Part shown: piece by piece, positions 9,838 to 19,714 of the stretch
How the letters are laid out: each line of letters begins with the position of its first letter
Position numbering within the stretch: position 1 is the first letter of the stretch
Source: Sphingomonadales bacterium Ga0077531
GTDB taxonomy: Bacteria; Pseudomonadota; Alphaproteobacteria; Sphingomonadales; Sphingomonadaceae
Length of the DNA: 64,000 nucleotides
Direction of reading: 5' to 3'
Assembly: GCA_001464915.1 (NCBI GenBank)
Contig: LNED01000007.1
Location: forward strand, 1-64,000
Position numbers and translations under genes: made by a program
Notes under the pieces: model-generated
Databases searched by the model: none
What the model was told of the DNA's origin: nothing
The model's input: the letters and a program-made list of their open reading frames with translations, nothing else

Positions 9838-10392
9838 CTACTTCTTCATTGCGGGTTGGGCCGCCGCGCAAATAGTCGGGTTTTTGAGGTCAGCCAGCTC
9901 CGCAATGAAAGCGAAAAGCCCACTGACATTCTCGGTCGGCAGCGGAGCGATCAATTCCAGCCCACGTTCGATCTTGGCGCAGCTGTCGCCTTTGATCTCA
10001 CCCGCGATCATCTGGCCGACAAGCCCATCGACGAAGGGGCGGAGAGAATCTTCGGGTAGGGCGGTGATCATCGCGGTAATGTTGGCATCTTGCCCCGCGT
10101 TTTGCTCATCCGCCATAAAGGTTTTGAGCAACCGGAACGCGCCCGGCCAGGCTTGATCCTGTCCGGCGCGGAAGTTCGCAACGAACGTTTCGCCTTCCCG
10201 AGCAGCAAAGCCATCGCGTGACCAGCGGTTGGCGCAGGCGGTTTGCGCAGCGTCGAACGCGATCGGCATGGCATAGACCACCGCGTCCCCAAGATCGGCA
10301 GCAGCGACGCAGGCCGGCTGCTGTGCCTGCGCGGTTTGCGCCGTCAAAAGCGCGGCTAGTGCGAGGGCAGGGGCAATGATCTGCTTGGTCAT
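9838..10392 (-). CDS. Small exported hypothetical protein
   Basis: The 184-aa product starts with a clear signal peptide (MTKQIIAPALALAALLTAQ, probable cut after AQA-Q). The mature part is alpha-helical in character with four Cys residues and no motif I recognise. The ATG at 10392 has AGAAGGAAG upstream and overlaps the ispDF stop as ATGA. The longer frame reaching 10680 lies inside ispDF and is rejected. Its position between ispDF and pncC indicates a three-gene leftward operon. Confidence 0.75.
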   Translation of the reverse strand: MTKQIIAPALALAALLTAQTAQAQQPACVAAADLGDAVVYAMPIAFDAAQTACANRWSRDGFAAREGETFVANFRAGQDQAWPGAFRLLKTFMADEQNAGQDANITAMITALPEDSLRPFVDGLVGQMIAGEIKGDSCAKIERGLELIAPLPTENVSGLFAFIAELADLKNPTICAAAQPAMKK

Positions 10393-11564
10393 GGGATGCT
10401 TCCTTCTGACGTGAGATTGACAAGGACGATGGCCTGCGCGGCGATCCCTTCGCCCCGGCCGGTAAAGCCTAGGCCTTCGGTAGTCGTCGCTTTGATACTT
10501 ACCATGCTTTCGGAAAGGCCCATAAGTCGCGCAACTTCTGTGCGCATTGCGGGGCGGTGGGGGCCGATCTTGGGCGCTTCGCAGATGAGCGTGAGATCGA
10601 CATTGGCGATGGCGTAACCCGCCGAGCGCGCCAACGCGACCGCGTGTTCGAGAAATCGGCCTGAGCGAGCGCCGCGCCATTGCGGGTCGCTCGGCGGGAA
10701 ATGCGTGCCGATGTCGCCTTCACCTACCGCGCCGAGCACTGCATCAGTGATCGCATGAAGTGCCACGTCGGCATCGGAATGGCCGGACAGCCCTTTATCG
10801 TGCGGCACCTGCACCCCGCACAGCCACAATTCCTCGCCAGTCTCAAGCCGGTGGACGTCATAGCCCTGACCGATGCGAAAGGCGGGAGCATTGTTCATGG
10901 TCTCGGCAAAATCCTCGGCAAAGGTGATTTTCTTCAGGCGTTCATCGCCATCGACCAATGCAACTGAACCGGAGCTTGCGGCCAGAACCTGCGCATCATC
11001 GCCCGCATCGGTCGGGCCTGCCCAAGCGCGGTGCGCGGCAAGGATGTCAGCGTACCGGAAGGCTTGCGGGGTCTGCACCCGGCGCAGCATCTCACGCTCG
11101 GCCTTGCCAGTCATCAACCCGTCGGAGGCGACGGCAAGGCTATCGACCACCGGGAGCACTGGGATCGCACCTTCGTAGACGTCCAGCATATCGAGCAAGC
11201 GGTGAGTGACCTGCTGCGGCAAGTCCGGACGGGCCGCGTCATGAATAAGCACCCGCGTGTACGAGCCGTCGTCCATCGCCTCCAACGCCTTGCGTACTGA
11301 ATCCTGCCGGGTCTCACCGCCGATCACGAGCCGGTAGAGGTCCAGCCCTGCAAGCGCCGCCTCTGCCGCTTCTTCGGCTCCCCCAGGAATTGCGATCACA
11401 ACTTCGATGGCGCCATGGTCAAGCAAAGCTTCGACAGAATGGCGGATCAGCGGTTTCCCGCGCCAGTCGCGGAATTGCTTCGGCGTATCGCCGCCGACGC
11501 GCAGGCCCTTGCCCGCCGCAACGACGATTGCTCCAAATGCAGGAAGGGGCGAGAGGGTCGGCAT
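10389..11564 (-). CDS. ispDF: Bifunctional IspD/IspF (MEP pathway)
   Basis: Carries out two steps of the MEP isoprenoid pathway: CDP-ME synthesis (IspD) and MEcPP ring closure (IspF). The N-terminal half has the CTP-binding loop AAGKGLRVGGDTPKQF and IHDAARP. The C-terminal half (from about residue 233) has GYDVHRL, the metal-binding SGHSDADVALHAI block, and GEGDIGTHFPPSD. Fusion of the two is common in alphaproteobacteria. The length is 391 aa from the ATG at 11564; a frame running up to 12551 is antisense to dusB. It is divergent from dusB. Confidence 0.95.
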   Translation of the reverse strand: MPTLSPLPAFGAIVVAAGKGLRVGGDTPKQFRDWRGKPLIRHSVEALLDHGAIEVVIAIPGGAEEAAEAALAGLDLYRLVIGGETRQDSVRKALEAMDDGSYTRVLIHDAARPDLPQQVTHRLLDMLDVYEGAIPVLPVVDSLAVASDGLMTGKAEREMLRRVQTPQAFRYADILAAHRAWAGPTDAGDDAQVLAASSGSVALVDGDERLKKITFAEDFAETMNNAPAFRIGQGYDVHRLETGEELWLCGVQVPHDKGLSGHSDADVALHAITDAVLGAVGEGDIGTHFPPSDPQWRGARSGRFLEHAVALARSAGYAIANVDLTLICEAPKIGPHRPAMRTEVARLMGLSESMVSIKATTTEGLGFTGRGEGIAAQAIVLVNLTSEGSIP

Positions 11565-11642
11565 AGCGGCCCCGCGCTTAAGGTCTGGACGGGCTTTCGG
11601 CAATCCACTATGCGCCTGCCCAATATTTAGGCACACAGCATC

Positions 11643-12659
11643 ATGACCGCGCTCCCAACCCCTCCGGCGATCAAGCCCATTGCCATCGGCCCGGTAACGA
11701 TCGCCGAGCCGGTCGTGCTCGCGCCGATGACCGGGGTGACTGACATGCCGTTCCGCACGCTGGTGCGGCGCTATGGCTCGGGCCTCAACGTTACTGAAAT
11801 GGTGGCAAGCGAGGCAGCAATCCGCGAGACGCGGGTCAGCACGCAGAAATCGGCGTGGGACCGGATCGAAGAGCCGGTGTCGATGCAACTGGTCGGCTGC
11901 GATCCTGCCAGCATGGCCGAGGCCGCCAAGCTGCAAGAAGGCAACGGCGCGGCAATCATCGACATCAATTTCGGCTGCCCGGTGCGCAAGGTCGTGGGGC
12001 AATTGGCGGGCAGCGCGCTGATGCGCGAAGTCCCGCTGGCGGTGCGATTGATGGAGGCGACCGTTAAAGCCGTAAAGGTGCCGGTCACCGTCAAGATGCG
12101 GATGGGCTGGTGCCACGACAGCCTCAACGCGCCGGAACTTGCCCGGATGGCCGAGGATATCGGGGTCAAGATGATCACCGTTCACGGCCGCACCCGCAAT
12201 CAGATGTACAAGGGCAGCGCGGATTGGGCGTTCGTCCGCAAGGTCAAGGATGCGGTCAATATCCCGGTTATCGTCAACGGCGATATCTGCACCATCGAAG
12301 ACGCCGCCAAGGCGCTTGATCAATCGGGCGCAGACGGGTTGATGATCGGACGCGGGGCTTACGGCAAGCCGTGGCTGCTGGGGCAAGTGATGCACTGGTG
12401 GCGCACCGGTGAGGCGCGCGCGGCGCCGGGCATTGATGAACAATATGCGGTGCTGGTGGAACACTATCGCCGGATGCTCGATCACTATGGCCGAGATACC
12501 GGGGTCAAGATGGCGCGCAAGCATCTGGGCTGGTACACCAAGGGTCTGCATGGCTCAGCCGAATTCCGGCACAAAGCAAATTTCATCGACGACGCCGATC
12601 AGGTGCTGGGCGAGATCGAACGCTTCTACACCCCGTTTCTGATGCAGCAGGCGGCCTGA
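11643..12659 (+). CDS. dusB: tRNA-dihydrouridine synthase B (NifR3)
   Basis: FMN enzyme that reduces uridine to dihydrouridine in tRNA. Motifs visible are [12 protein letters not shown] at the N-terminus, [18 protein letters not shown] with the catalytic Cys, [17 protein letters not shown], and [10 protein letters not shown] followed by the FMN-phosphate segment [13 protein letters not shown]. The length is 338 aa. It sits immediately before ntrB (stop and start adjoin at 12659/12660), the classic nifR3-ntrB-ntrC order of alphaproteobacteria, so it is probably transcribed with the nitrogen regulators. Confidence 0.95.
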   Translation: MTALPTPPAIKPIAIGPVTIAEPVVLAPMTGVTDMPFRTLVRRYGSGLNVTEMVASEAAIRETRVSTQKSAWDRIEEPVSMQLVGCDPASMAEAAKLQEGNGAAIIDINFGCPVRKVVGQLAGSALMREVPLAVRLMEATVKAVKVPVTVKMRMGWCHDSLNAPELARMAEDIGVKMITVHGRTRNQMYKGSADWAFVRKVKDAVNIPVIVNGDICTIEDAAKALDQSGADGLMIGRGAYGKPWLLGQVMHWWRTGEARAAPGIDEQYAVLVEHYRRMLDHYGRDTGVKMARKHLGWYTKGLHGSAEFRHKANFIDDADQVLGEIERFYTPFLMQQAA

Positions 12660-13778
12660 TTGGTGGCGACCGGTTCTGTTCATGGCGTGGCGGCTGACCT
12701 TACCGGCGACGCGCCACGCCCCGATGCCCGCGCGCAAATTGCCGGACTGATCTTCGCGCTCGTGCTGATTGATGCCGATGGCCGCATCGCCGAAGCCAAC
12801 CACGCTGCCGAAGACCTGCTGGGCACCAGTGCAAGCCGGCTGATCGGAACAAAGCTGACCGACCGGATCGGCCCGCTCGACACCCGCGTGGAAATGCGGC
12901 TTGCCGGCGGCGATGATGCGCTGGTGGCCCGCGATCTTGTGATCCGGGTGGGTGAGGGCGAGGTGCGGATCAACCTTACTGCGTCGCCACTCGGCGGATT
13001 TCCGGGTTGGCGTGTGGTGACAATGTCGCAGATCGGGCACGATGATGCGGCGCACTCTGACGGCGGGAGCGCAATGCTCGGCGCGCCGGCGGTGCTGGCG
13101 CATGAAATCAAGAACCCGCTCGCCGCGATCCGCGGGGCGGGGCAATTGGCCGAACGAAAATTGCCGCACGCCGACAAGAAGCTCGCCCGGATGATTACGG
13201 ACGAGGTTGACCGGATCGCCCGCCTGATCGACCGGATGCAGCAACTTGGCAGCACCCGCACCGGGCCGGTTGATGCCTGCAACCCGCACGAATCAATCCG
13301 GGCGGCAGTGGCCACCGTGCGCGCTGCGGGCGCGGGTCGCGGCGATTTCGATATTCGTGAGGAGTTCGATCCTTCACTGCCCCCGGTGCTGGCCAACCGT
13401 GACGCACTGGAGCAGGTGCTGATCAACCTCATCTCCAACGCCCGCGATGCTGCCTGTCTGGGCGGCGCGCATGGCGAGATCGTAGTGCAGACCCGCTTCG
13501 TCAGCGGCCTCGCCTTCAGCGCAATCCGCAGTGGGCGCGCGGTGCCCTTGCCGATCGAGATTACCGTCAGCGACAATGGCCCCGGGATCGATGCGGCCTT
13601 GCGCGATTATGTGTTTGAACCCTTCGTCTCGTCCAAGCCATCGGGGCAGGGGCTCGGACTATCGTTGGTGCGAAAGCTGGTGCGCGACATGAACGGCAAT
13701 ATCAGCCACGACCGCGATAGCCGCGCTGCACTGACCCACTTCCGGCTGCATCTGCCGCAAGCACAGGATGTTGTTTAA
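12660..13778 (+). CDS. ntrB: Nitrogen regulation sensor kinase NtrB
   Basis: Cytoplasmic histidine kinase, normally controlled by PII, that sets the phosphorylation state of NtrC. An N-terminal PAS-like domain (about residues 20-100) is followed by the phospho-acceptor motif LAHEIKNPLAAIRGAG (His about 148). Then come the N-box NLISNARDAA, DNGPGID, and the G-box GQGLGLSLVRKL. The length is 372 aa from TTG at 12660, directly after the dusB stop; GTG at 12663 is an equal alternative. It is followed by ntrC after a 3-bp gap. Confidence 0.94.
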   Translation: MVATGSVHGVAADLTGDAPRPDARAQIAGLIFALVLIDADGRIAEANHAAEDLLGTSASRLIGTKLTDRIGPLDTRVEMRLAGGDDALVARDLVIRVGEGEVRINLTASPLGGFPGWRVVTMSQIGHDDAAHSDGGSAMLGAPAVLAHEIKNPLAAIRGAGQLAERKLPHADKKLARMITDEVDRIARLIDRMQQLGSTRTGPVDACNPHESIRAAVATVRAAGAGRGDFDIREEFDPSLPPVLANRDALEQVLINLISNARDAACLGGAHGEIVVQTRFVSGLAFSAIRSGRAVPLPIEITVSDNGPGIDAALRDYVFEPFVSSKPSGQGLGLSLVRKLVRDMNGNISHDRDSRAALTHFRLHLPQAQDVV

Positions 13779-13781
13779 GCC

Positions 13782-15227
13782 ATGGCCCGCACCGCCCCCG
13801 ATCCTGTGCTGCTGGTCGAAGACGATGCCGCTATTGCGACGGTAATCATCGCTGCGTTGGAAGACGAAGGCTTCGATATCGCCCATTGCACCAACATCGC
13901 CGCACGCGATCGCTTGCTGGCCGGGCGGCGGTTTGCGGTGATGTTGACTGACGTGATCTTGGAAGACGGCGACGGGCTGGCCAGCCTTGCCGCCGTAAGG
14001 GATCGCGCGCCCGATATGCCGGTGATTGTGCTGTCAGCGCAGAACACCCTCGATACTGCGGTCCGCGCGAGCGAGAGTGACGCTTTCGAATACTTCCCCA
14101 AGCCTTTCGATCTTGACGAACTGGTGCATGCCGTCCGGCAGGCAGCCGGTTCGCGCGCGCCCACCGCTGATGCGGGTGAAGAAGCCCTGTCAGGGGCGGA
14201 AGGCGAGCGGATGCCGCTGGTTGGCCGAAGCCCGGCGATGCAAGGCGTCTACCGCATGATCACCCGCGTGCTGCGCAACGATCTGACCGTCTTAATCACC
14301 GGGGAAAGCGGCACTGGCAAGGAATTGGTGGCCGAAGCGATTCACGAACTCGGCAATCGCCGCACCGGGCCATTTGTCGCGGTGAACACCGCTGCAATTC
14401 CAGCCGATCTGGTCGAAAGCGAGTTGTTCGGTCATGAGAAAGGCGCGTTCACCGGCGCCATTGCGCAGGCGATTGGCAAGTTTGAACAGGCCAATGGCGG
14501 CACGCTGTTTCTCGACGAAATCGGCGATATGCCTGCCGAAGCGCAAACCCGGCTGCTGCGCGCGCTGCAATCGGGACGGATCCGGCGGGTCGGCGGACGA
14601 CAGGAAATTGCGGTCAACGTCCGCATTATCGCCGCCACCAACCGCGACCTTACTCCGATGATCGCGGCAGGCACATTCCGCGAGGATCTGTTCTACCGCC
14701 TCAACGTGGTGCCAATCGTGCTGCCGCCCCTGCGCGAACGGCGCGAGGATATTGCTGCGCTGGCGCAACATTTTCTGGTTCTGGCTGCCGAAGATGGCCT
14801 GCCACGGCGAAACCTTACATCCGAAGCGATTGAGCAGCTCGAGCATCGCAATTGGCGCGGCAATGTGCGCGAATTGCGCAATGTGGTGTACCGCCTTGCG
14901 TTGATGGCGCGGGAAGAGCGGATCGACGCTGATAATGTCATCGACATAATCGGCCCGGAAATCGCCGCTGCCAATGTCGCGTTGGCTGACGGGCAGGGCG
15001 GGTTCGCTGCGGCTTTGGCCAGCTGGCTCGCGGCCGAAACGCCGCCGCCCGGCGCGATATATCACCGCGCGCTGGCCGCTTTTGAAAAGCCCTTGATCGA
15101 ACATGCTTTGGGTCGCACCGGTGGCAATCAGTTGCGAGCGGCACAGTTGCTCGGCATCAATCGCAACACCTTGCGCAAGCGAATTGGTGAGCTGGGGCTT
15201 GAGCCAGACCGCTTCTCACCGTCCTGA
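13782..15227 (+). CDS. ntrC: Nitrogen response regulator NtrC
   Basis: Sigma54-dependent activator of nitrogen assimilation genes. It has a receiver domain (acidic pair EDD near residue 13, phospho-acceptor Asp57 in [10 protein letters not shown]), then an AAA+ domain with Walker A GESGTGKE (about 174-181), an intact GAFTGA loop (about 221-226) and Walker [12 protein letters not shown]-terminal Fis-type helix-turn-helix, [18 protein letters not shown], follows. The length is 481 aa. It is the cognate partner of NtrB immediately upstream. The complete GAFTGA contrasts with NtrX encoded downstream. Confidence 0.96.
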   Translation: MARTAPDPVLLVEDDAAIATVIIAALEDEGFDIAHCTNIAARDRLLAGRRFAVMLTDVILEDGDGLASLAAVRDRAPDMPVIVLSAQNTLDTAVRASESDAFEYFPKPFDLDELVHAVRQAAGSRAPTADAGEEALSGAEGERMPLVGRSPAMQGVYRMITRVLRNDLTVLITGESGTGKELVAEAIHELGNRRTGPFVAVNTAAIPADLVESELFGHEKGAFTGAIAQAIGKFEQANGGTLFLDEIGDMPAEAQTRLLRALQSGRIRRVGGRQEIAVNVRIIAATNRDLTPMIAAGTFREDLFYRLNVVPIVLPPLRERREDIAALAQHFLVLAAEDGLPRRNLTSEAIEQLEHRNWRGNVRELRNVVYRLALMAREERIDADNVIDIIGPEIAAANVALADGQGGFAAALASWLAAETPPPGAIYHRALAAFEKPLIEHALGRTGGNQLRAAQLLGINRNTLRKRIGELGLEPDRFSPS

Positions 15228-15235
15228 CAGCTTAC

Positions 15236-15272
15236 GCGAAACCATGGGTTATCAACGGCTCGCCAGTTTCGC
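15236..15272. other. Dyad between ntrC and ntrY
   Basis: GCGAAAC (15236-15242) is complementary to GTTTCGC (15266-15272) across a 23-nt loop. There is no T-run after it, so it is not a typical terminator. It may be a weak attenuator or processing stem separating ntrBC from ntrYX, or chance. Confidence 0.25.
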
Positions 15273-15311
15273 CTTGCATTTATGCCACACCATTGTTGTA
15301 AGTGAGCAACG

Positions 15312-17537
15312 ATGGAGCAACTCTCGCCGAGCGCCCTGAGCCCCACGCCCCGGCAATTGCCTCGCTGGTGGCGCAAATTCGTGCTCGCCGCGCGCCGGGC
15401 AAATGTGTTCTTGTGGCTTGAAGCCATCTCCATCGTCGCTTTGATCGCCGCAATCGGCGCGACCTATTTTGCTTTCTCCCGGGCAACCAAGCCAGACGAC
15501 TTGCTGCCAACCATGCAGGTTTCGGCCCTGTTGATGGCGACGCTCGTGCCAGCCATGGCGCTGCTAGTGTTGATTGGCCGCCGGCTCGCCTTACGCCGCG
15601 CGGCGGGCAGTACGGCGCGATTGCATGTCCGATTGGTTTTTTTCTTCTCGATGGTCGCGGCTTTGCCGACGCTGCTTGTGGCGGGATTTGCCGCGTTCCT
15701 GTTTCAGACTGGCGTCGATTTCTGGTTCTCCGACGATTCTCGAGGGCTGATGGAAAACGCCAACGCGTTGGCGCAGAATTACTATGACGCCAATCAGCGC
15801 GATGTTGAACAGAACACCATCACCATGGCGACCGACATGCGCGATATTCTGGCGCGGGTGCCGATTGCCGACCCGGACTTTCCCGATTTCTACCTTTTCC
15901 AGACGCAGGCCCGCGAAATTTCGGAAAGCGCGGTGTTGCAGCGGATGCCTGATGGTTCGCTGCGCACCGCCGCGATCCTCAATCTGACGCGCGATAACAG
16001 CCCGCTCGAATTCAGCCGCGAGGCTCTGCCAAAGCTGGATCAGGGCGAATTGGCTGTGGTCGTTGGCAGCCCGGAACGGATTGAGGCGCTGGTGCCGATC
16101 GACCGCGAAAGCGGCGTTTACCTCTACAATGCCCGCACCACTGAAGAGACAATGTTCAATTCGTGGTCGCGGGCGCAATCGATCGTGACCGCCTATGACC
16201 GCCTGACCGGCAGCGCGCGGACGCTGCAATTGCGGTTCAACCTTGCACTGGTTGCGGTCAGCCTGTTGTTGGTGGGCGTGGCGATCTGGTTCGCACTTCG
16301 GTTCGCGGACCGTCAGGTTGAGCCGCTGACCAATCTGGTCGGCGCCGCGCGCATGGTAGGGCAAGGGAACTTCGCGCTCAGATTGGAAGGACGCACCGGG
16401 GCAGACGAGATCGGCATGCTCAACCGTGCCTTCAACCGCATGACCGCGCAGCTCGAAAAGCAGACGCAGGCGTTGATCAGCGCCAATCGCCAGATTGATG
16501 ATCGCCGCGCCTTTACCGAAGCGGTGTTAGAATCTGTGACGGCCGGGGTGATCTCCGTGGATGCCGAAGCACGGGTTACGCTGATGAACTCATCGGCGCA
16601 GGCGTTGCTGGCGTCCGACGAAGGTGGGAGCATGATTGGCCATGCGCTTGAGGAATTGTCGCCCGAGTTGTGCCGGCTGATCGGCGAGGGCAAAGAACGC
16701 GCAATCATCACCCACGCCAAAGGCACCGAACTTCTGACCCTCGCGGTCAAGGTCGCACCGGGCACAAGCGGTCATGTGATCACGTTTGAAGACATCACCC
16801 GCCAGCTGCTCGATCAGCGGCAGGCAGCATGGTCCGATGTCGCCCGACGGATCGCGCACGAAATCAAGAACCCGCTCACTCCGATCCAGCTGGCGACCGA
16901 GCGGCTGAAGCGGCGCTACCGTACGCAAGTGGCCGATGATGAGCGCGCGCTGTTTGACGAGCTCACGAGCACGATTGTGCGGCAGGTTGGCGGCCTCCGG
17001 AAGATGGTCGACGAATTTTCGTCTTTCGCGCGCCTTCCCAAGCCAGTGTTCCGCGATGAAGACGCGCTTGATCTCGTGCGCCAGGCAGTGTTTCTGCAGG
17101 AAGTCGCGCATTCGGGCATCGCTTTCACCGTCGCATCATCCGAATTGCTGGACCGTGAGGTGCGGTGCGACCGCCACCAATTTGGTCAGGCACTGACCAA
17201 CGTGCTCAAAAACGCGGTCGAAGCGGTCGAAGCGCGCGCTGCCGAGGCCATAGGCCAGTATGCCGGCGAAATCGCGGTGACGATGCGCGATGCAGGCGAG
17301 GCGATTGTCGTCACTATTGATGACAATGGCATCGGGTTGCCTTCCGACCGTGAGCGCATCACCGAACCCTATGTCACCACACGCGAAAAAGGCACCGGGC
17401 TCGGCCTCGCCATCGTCAACAAGATCGTCGATGAACACGGCGGAAGCATGAGCTTTGCCAGCCTTCCCGATGGTGGCACGCGCGTGACTTTGCGCTTTGC
17501 CCGCAGCCCACAAACACCCGATGGCGTGGCTGCATGA
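15312..17537 (+). CDS. ntrY: Membrane sensor kinase NtrY
   Basis: A 741-aa membrane histidine kinase. Three hydrophobic segments lie in the first 135 residues and a fourth near residue 315, bracketing a periplasmic domain. Then come a HAMP domain (from about RFADRQVEPL), a PAS region, the HisKA motif IAHEIKNPLTPIQLATERL (His516), and an ATPase domain with NVLKNAVEA, DDNGIGLP and GTGLGLAIVNKIV. NtrY phosphorylates NtrX; in related bacteria the pair affects nitrogen use, redox balance and cell-envelope traits. ntrX follows after 46 bp. Confidence 0.95.
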   Translation: MEQLSPSALSPTPRQLPRWWRKFVLAARRANVFLWLEAISIVALIAAIGATYFAFSRATKPDDLLPTMQVSALLMATLVPAMALLVLIGRRLALRRAAGSTARLHVRLVFFFSMVAALPTLLVAGFAAFLFQTGVDFWFSDDSRGLMENANALAQNYYDANQRDVEQNTITMATDMRDILARVPIADPDFPDFYLFQTQAREISESAVLQRMPDGSLRTAAILNLTRDNSPLEFSREALPKLDQGELAVVVGSPERIEALVPIDRESGVYLYNARTTEETMFNSWSRAQSIVTAYDRLTGSARTLQLRFNLALVAVSLLLVGVAIWFALRFADRQVEPLTNLVGAARMVGQGNFALRLEGRTGADEIGMLNRAFNRMTAQLEKQTQALISANRQIDDRRAFTEAVLESVTAGVISVDAEARVTLMNSSAQALLASDEGGSMIGHALEELSPELCRLIGEGKERAIITHAKGTELLTLAVKVAPGTSGHVITFEDITRQLLDQRQAAWSDVARRIAHEIKNPLTPIQLATERLKRRYRTQVADDERALFDELTSTIVRQVGGLRKMVDEFSSFARLPKPVFRDEDALDLVRQAVFLQEVAHSGIAFTVASSELLDREVRCDRHQFGQALTNVLKNAVEAVEARAAEAIGQYAGEIAVTMRDAGEAIVVTIDDNGIGLPSDRERITEPYVTTREKGTGLGLAIVNKIVDEHGGSMSFASLPDGGTRVTLRFARSPQTPDGVAA

Positions 17538-17583
17538 TGCCGATCTCGATCAACTCTGACCTCCAAGCCGAAGGACTTTGCCG

Positions 17584-18966
17584 ATGGCGCTAGAAATCCT
17601 GATCGTCGACGATGAACGCGATATCCGCGAACTGGTGGCCGGGGTGCTAGGCGATGAAGGCTATGCCTGCCGCACCGCTGCCGACAGCACCGAAGCGCTC
17701 GCCGCAATAGACGAACGCCGCCCCAGCCTTGTGCTGCTGGATGTGTGGCTGCACGGCAGCGCAATGGACGGGCTGGAGTTGCTCGATGCGATTAAGGCGC
17801 GTGAGCCCAATCTGCCGGTGATCATCTTCTCGGGTCACGGCAATATCGACACTGCGGTCGCCGCAGTGGGCCGCGGGGCGATGGACTTCATCGAAAAGCC
17901 GTTCGAGGCCGAGCGTTTGCTCCTGTTGGTCGAACGCGCGACCGAGACTGACCGACTGCGTCGCGAGAACAGCCGCTTGCGTGAAGGCAGCTGGGGCAGC
18001 GCCGAATTCACCGGCAATTCGCCCGCGATCAACGCCGTGCGCGCTACGCTGAAGCGGGTGGCAAGCACGGGCAGCCGGGTGCTGATTTCCGGCCCCCCTG
18101 GTGCTGGCAAGGAAGTCGCCGCGCGGCTGCTCCACGCCTGGAGCGGTCGGGCTGATGGCGCGTTTGTGCTGGTCAATTCGGCACGGATCACGCCTGAACG
18201 GTTCGAACAGGAATTGTTCGGCGAAGAAGCGGGCGGCAAACAGGTGCGCCCCGGCCTGCTTGAACTGGCGGATGGCGGGACGCTCTATCTCGACGAGATT
18301 GCCGACATGCCCTTGTCGACGCAGGCGCGAATTCTCAGGGTGCTCACCGACCAGAGCTTTGTGCGGGTCGGCGGCACGCGCCAGATCGGGGTCGATGTGC
18401 GCGTGGTATCTTCTACCACTCGCGATCTGACCATCGAAATGGCGGAGAAGCGGTTCCGTGAAGATCTGTTCTACCGCCTCAACGTGGTACCGGTGGTGTT
18501 GCCTTCGTTGGCCCAGCGGCGCGAGGACATCCCCGCACTGGCCGAGCATTTCTTCACGCGCTATTCCAACGATCAAGGCTTGGTCCCGCCAGATATCGCG
18601 ACCGAGGCGATGGCCGCATTGCAGGCCTATGACTGGCCCGGCAATGTCCGCCAATTGCGTAACGTGGTCGAGCGCACGATCATCATGACCCCGCGCGAAA
18701 AGCTCGGCTTGGTTGAACCTGACATGCTCCCGCCCGAAATCATCGGTGGGCAGATCGGCATGGCGGGCGACAGCCTTTCAGCGATTATGGGCGTGCCTTT
18801 GCGGGAGGCGCGAGAAAGCTTTGAACGTGAGTATCTGGCGATCCAGATCCGGCGGTTTTCGGGCAATATCTCCAAGACCGCGAGCTTCATCGGGATGGAG
18901 CGATCGGCGCTCCACCGCAAATTGAAGCTGCTCGGCATGGCCGACCGGCGCGACGGGGACGAGTAG
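17584..18966 (+). CDS. ntrX: Response regulator NtrX, lacking the GAFTGA loop
   Basis: A 460-aa regulator with a receiver domain (phospho-acceptor Asp53 in VLLDVWLHG), an AAA+ domain with Walker A GPPGAGKE and Walker B LYLDEIADM, and a Fis-type HTH (ISKTASFIGMERSALHRKL). Where NtrC has GAFTGA, this protein reads FGEEAGGKQVRPGLLEL, so the sigma54-contact loop is absent. It probably acts through sigma70-type promoters or as a repressor, as proposed for other alphaproteobacterial NtrX. The ATG at 17584 is chosen because AAGGA (17571-17575) is well spaced; TTG at 17578 is too close. Confidence 0.93.
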   Translation: MALEILIVDDERDIRELVAGVLGDEGYACRTAADSTEALAAIDERRPSLVLLDVWLHGSAMDGLELLDAIKAREPNLPVIIFSGHGNIDTAVAAVGRGAMDFIEKPFEAERLLLLVERATETDRLRRENSRLREGSWGSAEFTGNSPAINAVRATLKRVASTGSRVLISGPPGAGKEVAARLLHAWSGRADGAFVLVNSARITPERFEQELFGEEAGGKQVRPGLLELADGGTLYLDEIADMPLSTQARILRVLTDQSFVRVGGTRQIGVDVRVVSSTTRDLTIEMAEKRFREDLFYRLNVVPVVLPSLAQRREDIPALAEHFFTRYSNDQGLVPPDIATEAMAALQAYDWPGNVRQLRNVVERTIIMTPREKLGLVEPDMLPPEIIGGQIGMAGDSLSAIMGVPLREARESFEREYLAIQIRRFSGNISKTASFIGMERSALHRKLKLLGMADRRDGDE

Positions 18967-19014
18967 GCACCTCTTCGGCGGTTTCCCAACCCGGAACCTC
19001 CTGCAAAATCAGTG

Positions 19015-19047
19015 CTTGTCCCAAGGCGGCGCAATCGCCATTATAGT
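19015..19047 (+). promoter_or_regulatory. Possible promoter upstream of hfq
   Basis: A TATAGT hexamer at 19042-19047 fits a -10 box. The best -35 match, CTTGTC/TTGTCC near 19015-19021, leaves 20-21 bp, which is long. It lies in the 169-bp gap between ntrX and hfq, where an independent hfq promoter is expected. The assignment is weak. Confidence 0.25.
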
Positions 19048-19135
19048 GACATGGCAACAGGCAGCGTTTTGAAAGCTGCCGACCGCCCGATACCCGCGGT
19101 CCGCAAAGGCGGCCGCCAAAAACAGGAGCACGACC

Positions 19136-19714
19136 ATGTCCAGCGGGCGAACGCTCACTCCCAGACCAGTGCCGCGCCCTGCGGCACCGGCAGAACCACG
19201 CGGCAGCGAAGGCGGCGGATCATCAGGCCGCCAAGGCAATCTGCAAGATGCTTTCCTTAACCTGCTGCGAAAGAACAAAATTCCTGTCACCATGTTCTTG
19301 GTGAAGGGCGTTAAGCTGCAGGGAATCGTCACCTGGTTCGACAATTTCTCGATCCTGCTGCGTCGAGATGGGCAGTCGCAGCTGGTCTACAAGCATGCGA
19401 TCAGCACGATTATGCCGGGCCAATCGCTCGACCCCGCGCAATTCGCAGGCCAGACCGGGAGCAAGAAGCAGAAATTACTGCAAGACGTGTTCCTTAGCCG
19501 CGTTGCAGAATCGCACATTCAAGTGACGATGTTTCTGGTCAACGGCGTGATGCTCCAGGGTCGGATCGCCGCCTATGACTTGTTCTGCATGATGCTGGAG
19601 CGCGATGGCGCAGTGCAGCTCGCCTACAAGCACGCTGTTTCCACCATCCAGCCTGCCGGGCCGGTTGACCTCAGCGTGGGCGATGATGACGGCGAAGACG
19701 GGATCGACGACTGA
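19136..19714 (+). CDS. hfq: Hfq with two tandem Sm domains
   Basis: RNA chaperone that pairs small RNAs with mRNAs. Ordinary Hfq has one Sm fold in 70-100 aa; this 192-aa protein has two. Domain 1 (about residues 35-98) contains [27 protein letters not shown] and YKHAIST. Domain 2 (about 114-177) contains [23 protein letters not shown] and YKHAVST. Both keep the proximal-face Gln-Asp and YKH. At the distal-face position of E. coli Lys31, domain 1 has Lys60 but domain 2 has Met139. The N-terminus is Pro/Gly-rich and the C-terminus acidic. AGGAG (19124-19128) supports the ATG. hflX overlaps its stop. Confidence 0.95.
   Translation: MSSGRTLTPRPVPRPAAPAEPRGSEGGGSSGRQGNLQDAFLNLLRKNKIPVTMFLVKGVKLQGIVTWFDNFSILLRRDGQSQLVYKHAISTIMPGQSLDPAQFAGQTGSKKQKLLQDVFLSRVAESHIQVTMFLVNGVMLQGRIAAYDLFCMMLERDGAVQLAYKHAVSTIQPAGPVDLSVGDDDGEDGIDD

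Noticed and set aside
10389..12551. A 720-codon frame continuing ispDF upstream
   Set aside because: The extension beyond 11564 is antisense to dusB; ATG 11564 gives the standard IspDF N-terminus.
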